In this document: in pieces, positions 45,301 through 54,840 of the stretch | How positions within the stretch are numbered: position 1 is the stretch's first letter | Layout of the letters: each line of letters opens with the position of its first letter | DNA from: Orychophragmus violaceus | Taxonomy: Eukaryota > Streptophyta > Magnoliopsida > Brassicales > Brassicaceae | Assembly (NCBI GenBank): GCA_030180135.1 | Contig: CM058236.1 | Coordinates: forward strand, 10,685,357-10,749,356 | DNA: 64,000 bases | Reading direction: 5' to 3' | Notes under the pieces: generated by a model | The model's database searches: none | Seen by the model: only the letters and a program-made list of their open reading frames with translations | What the model was told of the DNA's origin: nothing | Made by a program: the position numbers and the translations under genes

Positions 45301-45582
45301 GGAATGATCAGTTGATCTATAACATCATTGATCCTGATGACGCGGCTCTGATCATTAGTTTGACAATAAGCAGATTTGGGAGACCACATCATGTTGGTTG
45401 GCATTTTACAAAGTCTGGTAAATACACGGTTAAATCTGGATATTATTTGGAACGAGAATTCCCGAATAAAGAATGTTCCAACGAGGTCTATAGGCCAGAT
45501 ATAAAACGTCTGCAGGAATATTGTTGGAAAATAAAATGTCCACCGAAAATAAAACATTTTATCTGGCAAGCAATATCAAGGT
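42386..45582 (+). pseudogene. LINE ORF2, first copy: endonuclease, RT, zf-RVT part
   Basis: ORF2 begins at ATG 42386 (MRILS, then TAG at 42401 where the family has Trp, then NCQGLG). The APE endonuclease is clear (FLFLSETKQQRQFVEMFQGH, FMTFVYGEPNQQLQNHFWER, FIIGDLNEITGNHEKEGG). A G10 run at 42943-42952 shifts the frame, and RLDRILANED...IGSDH follows with stops. RT runs 43060-44583 (NRNLWYTSGDQNTKFYQALT, KVPGPDGMTALFFQQSWPII, LRPISLCNVSYKLLSKVLCQ, MAIKTDMSKAYDRVKW, GLRQGDPLSPYLFILCTEA). The catalytic box is FLFANDSLFF; the family has FADDS, so one catalytic Asp is lost. TGA at 44581 ends the frame. The zf-RVT region resumes at 44799 and is cut at 45582 by the start of the second copy. Confidence 0.88.
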
Positions 45583-45589
45583 AAACGAG
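45583..45589. other. Junction of the LINE tandem duplication
   Basis: AAACGAG separates the end of copy one (matching up to 50392) from the start of copy two (matching from 43143). These 7 bases fit neither flank and look like filler from end joining. Confidence 0.6.
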
Positions 45590-47516
45590 GATGGAAACGA
45601 TCAAAGATGGGTGGAAATCATCAGATGAAGGAAGTCGTCCATATATGGTATCCAAAATACGGCATTGCCGGCATTAGCTGTCAAAGTGGCGGAAAAATAA
45701 TTTACCATATGGTAAGGAGAAAATAAATGACTTACAGAAGGCATTAGAAGAGGTCCAAAACGATGTCAACAGAGCACATGAGGAAGTTTTAGAAATTACA
45801 CGGAAATTAAAGGAGGCTTATTTGGATGAGGAATTATATTGGCAACAGAAAAGTAGAAATCTTTGGTACACATCCGGGGATCAAAACACTAAATTTTACC
45901 AGGCGTTGATGAAACAACGAAGGGCAAGGAATCATATTGTGGGTCTACTTACAGAGGGAGGAGATTGGGTAAGATGAAGAGGTGGAAAAGGTGGCTATAG
46001 ATTATTTTGAGGATTTATTCACAACATCAAACCTAACAGCAATAGAGGACTTTCTTTTAGAAGTGCCACATCGCATAACGGAACAGATGAACATTAAACT
46101 AACAGCGGTAGCATCTGAGGAGGAAATTAGGAAAGAACTTTTTATGATGCATCCGGAAAAGGTTCCTGGTCCGGATGGTATGACAGCCTTATTTTTCCAA
46201 CAATCATGGCCAATCATCAAAAATGATATCATCCGGTTTGTAAATGACTTTATCCAGACTTGAAATTTCGACACACGGTTAAATGTTACGAATATTTGCT
46301 TAATACCGAAAACAGAGCGGCCTAGTCGTATGACGGAACTAAGACCCATTAGTTTATGCAACGTGAGCTACAAATTGTTATCAAAGATATTATGTCAACG
46401 GTTAAAACCTTTATTACCGAACCTTATATCAAAAACACAATCAACTTTTGTGGCTGAGAGACTAATTTTAGATAACATCCTAGTTGCACAGGAGATGTTT
46501 CATGGTCTACGGACTAATCCTCGTGTAAAAGTAAATTCATGGAAATAAAAACAGACATGAGTAAAGCGTATGACCGAGTCGAGTGGATTTTCATTGAAAA
46601 TGTACTACGGAAGATGGGATTCGGAGATCGGTGGGTTAATCTTATGATGATCTGCATTACTTCAGTTGAATATAAAGTTTTACTAAACGGGCAACCGAGG
46701 GGGCGAATAAAGCCTAACAGAGGACTTCGCCAAGGGGATCCCCTATCTTCGTATCTTTTTATTCTCTGTACGGAAGCTTTCATAGCGAACGTTAAGAAAG
46801 CGGAAAGAGAAAAGGTATGGACGGGGCTAAAAGTGGTAAGAGCAAGTCCTCCTATTACACATTTGTTATTTGCGAACGATAGTTTATTCTTCTGCAAGGA
46901 AAATGCTGAGGAATGTAATATTATACTCAAAATTCTAAAGGATTATGAAGCAGCATTGGGTCAACAAATAAAATTTAACAAGTCTTCACTTCAATTCGGA
47001 CATAAGGTCGGTGACATGATTTGAGGGGATATGAAAACAGTTTTGGGAATTACGATTGAAGGGGGCATGGGCTCATACTTAGGAATACCAGAGAGTCTTC
47101 ACTACAAGAAATTGGAGTATATATAGCACCCGAAAAACGCTATATATCACTATTATAGCGGTTTAGTAAACGCTCTATCTGCCCCCGTTATAATAGATCA
47201 GGCACTTTATATAACGTTTTTTCGTTATGCTACAATAGAGTTATTTACAATAGCGCTTAATGTTTTGCTATTATATTATATACAATAGCATTTTATTTTT
47301 GTTATTATTTATTATATATATATATATATATAGATTTTTGATTATATATAGATTTTGGATTTATAAATTATTATTTTCTGAATATATAAAATAAAAAACG
47401 TTGAAGACTAATAAAATGAAGATATTTTATTAATTTAAACAATTTACAAAATATAATAAAATATTTAACTAAAACAATAAATTATTAAACAAAACATAAA
47501 AAAATGAATTAAAAAA

Positions 47517-48100
47517 TGCAGATCTGACGACTCCGTCTTCAACGCGGTGGCTGCGTCTGCTTCCTCTTCTTCCCAGGAAGAATAACACGGCGGAGGCCAT
47601 GAAATCAATGAAGCAGAGAACCTGGGCTAGCAGAGGCCAAGACCGACTAATAGAAGCAGGGAACCCGAGATACACCGGCGGAGGCCATGAAATCGACGCA
47701 AGAAGAGCCAGAAAACGTTGAGAAGTCGGAGGAGGGAGATCGAAGACGAAGAGTCATAACCGTCGCTGCAGAGCCACCGCCAAAACGGAGACGAAGAGAC
47801 ATACCCGACCTGCAGATCTCGCAACCACCGTGACCTAGGCCAAGCGCAGGGCAGAGCCACCGCGAAGAGACGGTGGAGAGGATGTGCTGGCAGGGGAGGA
47901 GAACGTGCCCGTCTTCGTCTCTCTCGCTGAAGCTCCGGCGACGAGATCGTGAAGAGAGGAAGCTTGATTTGTCTTCGACCGATTCGTCTTCGTCCGAGTC
48001 ATAACCGTCGCTGCAGAGCCACCGCCAAAACGGAGACGAAGAGATGATGAGAGCGTGAAGAGATAAAACATAATGAAGAGATGAGCTTTCTATATGTGAA
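47517..48100 (-). other. GC-rich internal segment of the CACTA element
   Basis: This block is clearly richer in G+C than its surroundings, with open minus-strand frames of 77-156 codons that contain a twice-repeated SSPFWRWLCSDGYDS segment. It looks like a captured host gene fragment, perhaps a 5' UTR/first exon, but I cannot name the source. Confidence 0.4.
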
Positions 48101-48599
48101 AGGAAATGTTGATACAAAAAAAATGGGGAGGTGTTACGGCTGTTGAGATGAAGGAAGGAAGAAGATGAGACACATAATTAATTAGGGTTAAGAGAAATGG
48201 ATGGCTGAGATTAAACAATAGATGGAATCTAATGGCTTAGAGTGTTATCCATGTGATAGAATATTAGCCAATGACAAATTAGTAAGTAAATGTTATATGT
48301 TAAGAACTATTTGGAAAAAACTAAGTAAATATTATATTTTAAGAGTTTAAATTCAGGTATGAGGTTAAATATTTTATATTTGATATATTTTTATATCACA
48401 TCCTAAACCCTATATATACCTTAACTAAATTTTTAGTGTTCATGATTAGGGGTTTTTGAATTTGAGATGGAAGACTTAGGATTCATAATATATTTGAGAA
48501 TAAAAATTAAGGGTTATAGTTCATAATTTAGGATTTAATAATTAAGTTTTTGATTTACAAATGGATTATAATTTTTATAGTTCAAAATGGATTATGTTT

Positions 48600-49090
48600 G
48601 TAATCCTAAATTTTATATTCCAATACCCTAAACCCTAGACCCTATATTAGAATATAGGTTTAAGAAGTTTAGGTTTGTGTTTAGGATATAGAATTAATGT
48701 TTTAGTGTTTAGGGTTTAGGGTTAGAAGTGTAGGGTTTAAGGGTTTAGGGTTTAGGTTTGTGTTTAGGGTATAGAGTTAAAAGTTTTAGAATTTAAAATT
48801 TTGGTGTTTATGATTAAATATTAAAATTTTAGGGTTTAGGCTTTGTGTTTAGGGTATATAATTAATGTTTTAGTGTTTAGGGTTTAGGGTTAGAAGCTTG
48901 TAGGGTTTAGAGTTTAAGATTTTGTGTATGATTAAATGTTTAGAATTTTAGGGTTTAGGTTTGTGTTTAGGGTATACAGTTAAGGTTTTAAAATTTAAAA
49001 ATTTAATGTTTATAATTAAATATTAAAAGTTTAGGGTTTAGGGTTTGTGTTTAGGATATATAATTAATGTTTTAGTGTTTAGGGTTTAGG
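48600..49090. repeat. Degenerate TTTAGGG (telomere-like) tract in the CACTA element
   Basis: Multiple TTTAGGG and GTTTAGGGTTTAGGG units alternate with a longer irregular unit (GTGTTTAGGGTATA.. TTAATGTTTTAGTG) repeated about four times (near 48680, 48780, 48850, 49040). It is a higher-order degenerate array of the plant telomere motif rather than a clean array. Confidence 0.7.
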
Positions 49091-51264
49091 GAGGATATAA
49101 GATGACGGCGTGAGAGAGGAAATGGGAAGAGGTGAAAAGAAACCCTATTTTGTTTGAGAGAAAAAAGAAGAAGGGAAATAATTATGTTAGAGGGAATCTG
49201 AAAATATAAGGCGCTTGTTTTTCGCTAAGTGTTAAGCGGGAAAATGAATTATTTTTCCGCTTCGATTATTCATAGCGTTTTAAAACTAAAAAAGTGCTAT
49301 GTATACTATGTTTCTAAAAAGCGTTTGTATAACTAAAATCGGATCACCAAACATAGCGTTTGTATTTTAACAAACGCTATCTAAAAGTGAGGGGTATATA
49401 AACTATAGCAGAAAGACATAGAACGCTATCTTCTACTGCTATTAATACTCCGATTTCTTGTAGTGCTTGGAGGGTCGAAACACAGGTTTTCAGCTTTCTC
49501 CATGAACATCTCCATAACAGAGTAAATGGATGGACAATTAAGCTCCTTACAAAGGGAGGAAAGGAGGTACTGATAAAGTCGGTAGCCACAGCATTACCCA
49601 ACCATGTTATGTCATGTTTTAGACTACCAAAAACAGTAACAAGGAAATTGACTAGTGTCACAGCTCAGGTCTGGTGGAGTACAAACAGAAATCAAAGAGG
49701 GATGCACTGGATATCTTGGGATAAGTTATGTAGAGACAAAAGCAATGGAGGAATAGGATTTCGGGATTTGGATAACGTCAATATGGCTTTTCTGGCTAAA
49801 CAACTTCGGAGGTTGATTGATAAACCAGACACTTTATTTGCAAAGGTTTTTAAAGGGAGATATTATCGGAATGGGGGCCCTTTGGACCCAATTAAGTCTT
49901 ACTCTTCATCCTATGGATGGAGAAGTATTACGTCAGCTAGATCTCTGGTTAATAAAGGACTAATCAAAAGGGTTGGAACAGGAGACACCAATTCTGTATG
50001 GAATGATCCGTGGATTCGAAGCCATCGCCCGGGACCAGCAACAAGTAAAACAACTCACTGTGATCCTTTCTTAAAAGTGAATCAATTAATTGACCATAAT
50101 TATGGGGTGTGGAATGATCAATTGATCTATAACATCATTGATCCTGATGACGCGGCTCTGATCATTAGTTTGCCAATAAGCAGATTTGGGAGACCAGATC
50201 ATGTTGGTTGGCATTTTACAAAGTCTGGTAAATACACGGTTAAATCGGGATATTATTTGGAACGAGAATTCCCGAATAAAGAATGTTCCAACGAGGTCTA
50301 TGGGCCAGATATAAAACGTCCGCAGGAATACTGTTGGAAAATAAAATGTCCACCGAAAATAAAACATTTTATCTGGCAAGCAATATCAAGGTGTTTATCG
50401 GTTACGAAGAATTTAAGAGCTCGAGGAATAAAATGTGATACACAATGTGCTAAATGTGGGGCAGAGGAAGAATCAATAAATCATGTTCTTTTCGAGTGTC
50501 CACCCTCTTTACAAACATGGGCTCTATCATTAATACCGTCAAACCCAGGAACGTTTCCCTTATCATCAGTATTTGCTAATATGGATTACTTATTTTGGAG
50601 AATATCTTCGGATATTGAGAGCAACTACTACCCATGAATCATTTGGTATATTTGAAAAAAGTAGGAATGACAAAATATTCAGTAATATTGATAGGGATCC
50701 TAGAGAAATCCTACGGCTAGCAGAGGTCGAATCATTAGGCTGGGAAGATGCGCATGCATTGGCAGCCGAGACAAAGTTAAACGGTTCGGAAGTCAATAAC
50801 AACACCATTGTGGTCCCCCAGAGGGTGAATCTTCAGGGACGACGGTGGTGCTATGTAGACGGGTCATGGAAAGAGGGTGACAAATTTATAGGTCAGGGAT
50901 GGTATAGCACAGTTGGAGATGAGAGATCCATTATAATGGGAGCAAGAAATATTAGATGCAGTCAATCACCTCTACATGCAGAATTTGAAGCACTCATATG
51001 GGCGATGGAATGCATGAAGAGATGGAATCAACAAGAGGTCACTTTCGCTACGGATTGTTCAGAGCTGGTGAAGATTGTGTCTACACCAAATGGCCTGCTT
51101 TTTTGATATACTTGGATGAGTATGAGGCGAGGAAGAGTTTCTTCACAAGGTTTGTTATCACTCACACCTCAAGAACGAGCAACACAAAGGCGGACAATTT
51201 AGCACGAAGTGCTCGAGTTCAACCATCTTATTTTGTTTCTGTTAATTCAGACCCATCGACTTAG

Positions 51265-51439
51265 TTATTTGAGTTTTGGTAGTGTCTTCCAGTTAGAAAA
51301 GGAAATCCAATTGAAGATAAGCTGCCTAGGTCTAAGCTCTCAACTTCAAGGAAGGTGTTCCTCGAGAGTTTGTGTCAACGAAATATAATATGAAGCAGCA
51401 GTATGATATTAAAGGCTTCTTTTTAAAAAAAAAAAAAAT
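51265..51439 (+). other. LINE 3' UTR and poly(A)
   Basis: From the ORF2 stop to a T5A14 run at about 51420-51438. AT-rich unrelated DNA begins after it. No AATAAA is seen just upstream. Confidence 0.65.
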
Positions 51440-52906
51440 TGAAAGATATACTTTTGAGGTTCTCTTTATACGCTTCCCAATTCTTTTAATGCGAGAAAAT
51501 TAGTGATGGTAAAGAATATATTTAATATACTCTTATTTTAATAAAAATATGTCAACTTTCTAATTAAGATCCTTAAAGCATGCATATACATATATGTTTT
51601 TAATCTAATACTCGAACTAATACATTTATATGTTACACGTGGCATTTTAATGAGACGTGCAAACAGTGTTTAAGCTAATCTTCATACATACACACACGAT
51701 AACGGTGTTTAAACAGTGTACTAGGAGAGAATCAACACCATAATACAGTTTAGGTCTCTCAAGGTGTTGACACCTCAGCTTCTTTAAAAGCTCTGGTATT
51801 GACACATCAATAAATGAAAAAACCCTGCTGACCAATAAAATTAAAACAATCCTCCACATCATCCTGACTCATCTTTATTTTATTCTTTTTTTCTATATTT
51901 TTTATGTTATCTTCTCCAGAGTTCGCCGACAATCTGGACGGAGATGCATAGATGACGCTGTGTACTGCGATTCGTCATCTCTCGAAGGTTCCGGTGCAAC
52001 CTATAACGGCGTGATGGTGAAGGCTGGCTTTGGATCTCTTCCGCGACTCAGAAATCGGGTTTAGGGTTTACGTCGGTGTCTACTAATCATCTCCGGAATT
52101 AGAACATGCGTTGTCGGGCCTTAACATGTAGCTTCCGCTGGCTACCTAAGTTGATATTGCTATAGATTCCGTCGTATTCATCTTTTGTTCGCGAATTTGA
52201 TCAGTCATTTCAGTTTCAATGTTTTATGGTATCCTGTATATTTGACGACCGTGTTAACACCATATTATGTTCAGATCATAGCTGGGAATGGATTTTATTG
52301 TTTGTAAAAAATATGCTTGATATAATATCGTTGGATCAGGCACTCATTGATTCTAAGAAGCTTCAAGAGAAAGTTGTTGGACAAAAAATCCTAACACTAC
52401 GCACCGAGTCTGATGAATTCGAGACAGAAAGAAGATAATCTTCAAAAAGACGAACGCGAGATGATAAGGTTCATGTGGAAGAATCCAAGGTTCGGGAATC
52501 CACAGTCAGAGGAGAAGGAGTATTTCAGCGGGAACATCGTCGAATCGGTGTGTCAAGAACGAGTTACGGCTGAACCCATGCTAAGACGATCCAATTCTTT
52601 CAGAGAGGAAAAGTTAGTTACTTAGTACTCTCTCAAACAGAGCCAGCTCGTTAAAACATCAAAATTGACTAACTTTCAAATATTTGAATAGGCCAAAAAT
52701 TGACGATGATATGGCTAAGGAGTTGAAGAAATCAGAAGAAAGATCAATCATGAAGGTGAAGTGTATACCGAGAAGGAAGAGCTCAACGTGTTTGATGTCA
52801 TCGTCCAAGCAAATCAAGATCGGCCAATTTGTTCTTTATGTTGCGTTTATTCATTTGGTGTGATGACCGTAGCAAAGTTGGTTTGGTGTCTCTGTCTTTG
52901 ATGCAG
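51440..52906. other. Mostly noncoding region, probable Helitron body with gene-like fragments
   Basis: 51440-51900 is AT-rich with no recognised feature. 51910-52200 is GC-richer and resembles a gene 5' UTR. 52226-52625 holds two short overlapping open frames (KKLQEKVVGQKILTLRTESD; MNSRQKEDNLQKDEREM) that could be a captured exon from a coiled-coil gene, but I cannot name it. The Helitron 5' end was not found. Confidence 0.35.
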
Positions 52907-53024
52907 AACATCTATGGGTGCTAGACTCTGTCCGTGGGGAAGTCAAGGCAGAACATAGTGATGGCGAAGTTGAGAAAGTTCTTCAGACGTTGCTGAGTTT
53001 ACATTCACCAATCCCATCACGCAA
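52907..53024 (+). pseudogene. Captured exon of an alpha/beta-hydrolase gene, exon i
   Basis: Preceded by an acceptor (CTTTGATGCAG) and followed by a donor (AA/GTAAAG). Reads HLWVLDSVRGEVKAEHSDGE and VEKVLQTLLSLHSPIPSRK. This resembles the WVLDS.PG segment of ABHD11-like plant alpha/beta hydrolases. Recognition is from memory of the family. Confidence 0.6.
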
Positions 53025-53399
53025 GTAAAGTCTCATTATTTCCTCTGGACTGTTTATTTAAGCTTAGTGGTTCCATTTATGGTTAATGTCCATAAGCATG
53101 TTTCTATGCTCAGCGCTCACTTTTGATATGAGATCCCGGGTGGGCATTAGTGTATATCGTGTTTATCATCTCTCTGATTTAGTTATTGTTGCGGATGCAA
53201 GGGAATTTTTTTAGTTTTGGCATGTGTTCGTAAAGTAAACAACATGCGTATAGATAAGTGGGAATATATACTACGCTTGTATAATTGTTTCTAGCTTATT
53301 ATGTATTTATGTTACACTTATCCAGAGGCTCCATTCAGCTTGCAATGTATATAAATCTAACGTCATGCCACTCAAATACCATTAATTTTGTGATTGTAG

Positions 53400-53560
53400 G
53401 TGGATCGTAGATCATATGGTCGAACTTGGGTTTTCAAGATCGTTATCTGAGTGGATTGGCAGCAATCTCAAGAGATCCAGAGACTCAGAGACATGGACCT
53501 TTTAACCTCGATGTAGCTATACAGATGTTCAAGTTTAGGGATTTATTCAAACATGAGTTT
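53400..53560 (+). pseudogene. Captured exon of an alpha/beta-hydrolase gene, exon ii
   Basis: Preceded by the acceptor TGTGATTGTAG. Splicing to the previous exon keeps the frame (SRK then WIVDHMVELGFSRSLSEWIG, SNLKRSRDSETWTF). One extra T then shifts into NLDVAIQMF. The fragment is truncated where Helitron terminal sequence begins. The family's nucleophile region (GHSLGG) is not in the captured part. Confidence 0.6.
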
Positions 53561-53611
53561 TCTTCGAACGAAAAGGCGAAAATACATTTAAAAACAATAT
53601 TTATAAAAAAT

Positions 53612-53639
53612 CCGCTGCGTAGCGCGGGTATTTACCTAG
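53612..53639 (+). mobile_element. Helitron 3' terminus
   Basis: A GC hairpin CCGC(T)GC-GTA-GCGCGG at 53612-53627, six pairs with one bulged T, is followed 8 bp later by CTAG at 53636-53639 and then T. This is the hallmark 3' end of plant Helitrons. The sequence just upstream (AAAATACATTTAAAAACAA) is AT-rich as usual. No Rep/helicase is present, so it is non-autonomous. Confidence 0.85.
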
Positions 53640-54600
53640 TATGTGATAATGCGTGTGTTTTGTTTTGTAAACATTAGTGTATATATATATATATATATTG
53701 GTTTTTATTTTAAGTATTTTCGTATGTTTTAAATTTTTAGCTCTTTTAGTGATTATAATAATTTATATGAGTGAACATGCACTAAGATACTATTATTATT
53801 CTAATTTATATTATAAATAATATATTTACGTGTTTTTTATAATTAAAATATTCATAAATTTTCTGTGTTTTTTTTTTTAAATAAATTTTTATCTTCTTCA
53901 ATCTTTTTGTTATATTTCCAATCTTTTCATACATTATTTTATATATATTTATTTGTCATTTACACTTTTTCATTCATCCAAATTCTAATGTTGCAACAAT
54001 ATTTTAATTTTTAATTTATCATTTTCTTAATTTCATTGATTTTTTTTGCTCTTATAATTTGTAATTTTTTTTTGCTTCTATTATCATTTTATCTATTTTA
54101 TCACCTTTTTATTTATATTCTTGATAATTATTCCTTTTTATTTATATATTTTTCATTCAATATTACAATAATATTTATTTTTTATTTATCATTTCTCATT
54201 TTGTTAGTTTCATTGATTTGTTTTTTTTTCTTATGCTCTTATATTTTTGTATATAACTTTTTGTTTTTATTGTCATTTTTATCTAGCTTTTATTACATTT
54301 CTTATTCTATTCTTGTTAATTTATTGTCCAAATATGAAAGATGTATTTAAATTTTATAATGTGCAATATATTGTAGTGATGGTGATGTGGAAATTATTGT
54401 TTAAAATGGATCAATGAAAAGGAAGGGTTGATGTATCAACCGGAGAAACCCCCTTCAACCATTATATATTTGATAAAATGATCAAATTTTGTAGAGCTCT
54501 TTCACTCAAAGTAAAAGTCTCATGTACTATTCTTATTAAAAAAATTGATTAATTTTTTGTTTTAATTTAGATAGGAGAAGTAAAAGACCAAAAACTTAGG
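53640..54600. other. AT-rich low-complexity region with a diverged duplication
   Basis: No gene. About 53950-54075 and 54140-54260 are similar (each with TTTTTCATTCA, TTTATCATTT and TTTCATTGATTT in order), suggesting an old tandem duplication of roughly 190 bp. The 104-codon open frame at 54036-54350 is almost only Phe/Leu/Ile/Tyr from T-rich DNA and is not a gene. Confidence 0.5.
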
Positions 54601-54840
54601 ATAATTTCTTTTATTTATAACCCAGCCATGTGACCCACCGATATGATCCGAGATCCGACCCATATCCGATCCATCTTCCTTTAATCGGGTCGGGTTTATT
54701 TCAAAAATCCATAATTTTTTCTAAGTCTTCTGATTTTCATTTCCGTAAACCCTAAATCGATTTCACCATTTTCTCCTTTTTCACACATGTTTCACCATTT
54801 TTCACCTTGATTGATTATCAACCCAAAATCGAGTATTGTG

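Larger units (their letters stand above)
47100..49465. mobile_element. Non-autonomous CACTA element
   Basis: 2366 bp with terminal inverted repeats CACTACAAGAAATTGGAGTA and, inverted, CACTACAAGAAATCGGAGTA (one mismatch in 20). The 3-bp TSD CTT lies at 47097-47099 and 49466-49468. The empty site (GAGAGTCTTGGAGGG) is present in the first ORF2 copy at about 44649-44663. Subterminal regions carry many AACGCTAT/ATAGCG motifs in both orientations (47140-47285 and 49200-49440). No transposase is recognisable. A 50-bp segment with CATAACCGTCGCTGCAGAGC occurs twice (about 47755-47800 and 47999-48050). A TTTAGGG-rich tract lies at 48600-49090. Confidence 0.92.
45590..51264 (+). pseudogene. LINE ORF2, second copy: RT, zf-RVT, RNase H
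   Basis: Copy two repeats 43143-45582 nearly base for base, then continues to the natural ORF2 end. It shares the FAND mutation (near 46870) and the TGA after GDMI with copy one. Its own damage includes a 5-bp deletion near 45974, GGA to TGA at 46261, a one-base deletion near 46521 and the CACTA insertion at 47100-49465. After the CACTA come zf-RVT (CPPKIKHFIWQAISRCLSVT, CDTQCAKCGAEEESINHVLF) and, after a frame change near 50630, plant RNase H (WCYVDGSWKEGDKFIGQGWY, LHAEFEALIWAMECMKRW, ATDCSELVKIV, then in the next frame NTKADNLARSAR). The RNase H acidic residues are present. Confidence 0.87.
1841..51439 (+). mobile_element. Degenerate L1-type LINE, host of the insertion nest
   Basis: A plant L1-type non-LTR retrotransposon spans the window in pieces: leader (about 1841-2790), ORF1 with DUF4283 (2791-3722 and 39841-40543), spacer (40544-42385), ORF2 with APE endonuclease, reverse transcriptase, zf-RVT and RNase H (42386-51264), then a 3' UTR and a poly(A) run at about 51426-51438. 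Copia A (3723-39835) and a CACTA element (47100-49465) interrupt it, and part of ORF2 is tandemly duplicated. The 5' boundary is uncertain and I could not identify a convincing target-site duplication. Frameshifts, stops and a lost catalytic Asp show that it is dead. Confidence 0.85.

Noticed and set aside
47469..48117. CACTA internal frames as a transposase
   Set aside because: No resemblance to En/Spm transposase, a tandemly repeated segment, and only up to 156 codons.
1780..51460. Imperfect similarity between 1803-1825 and 51438-51462 as the LINE target-site duplication
   Set aside because: Several mismatches and gaps; LINE duplications should be close to exact unless very old, so I do not use it to fix the 5' end.
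54036..54350. 104-codon open frame with a very hydrophobic predicted product
   Set aside because: It is made almost only of Phe, Leu, Ile and Tyr codons from T-rich low-complexity DNA and overlaps a diverged tandem repeat.
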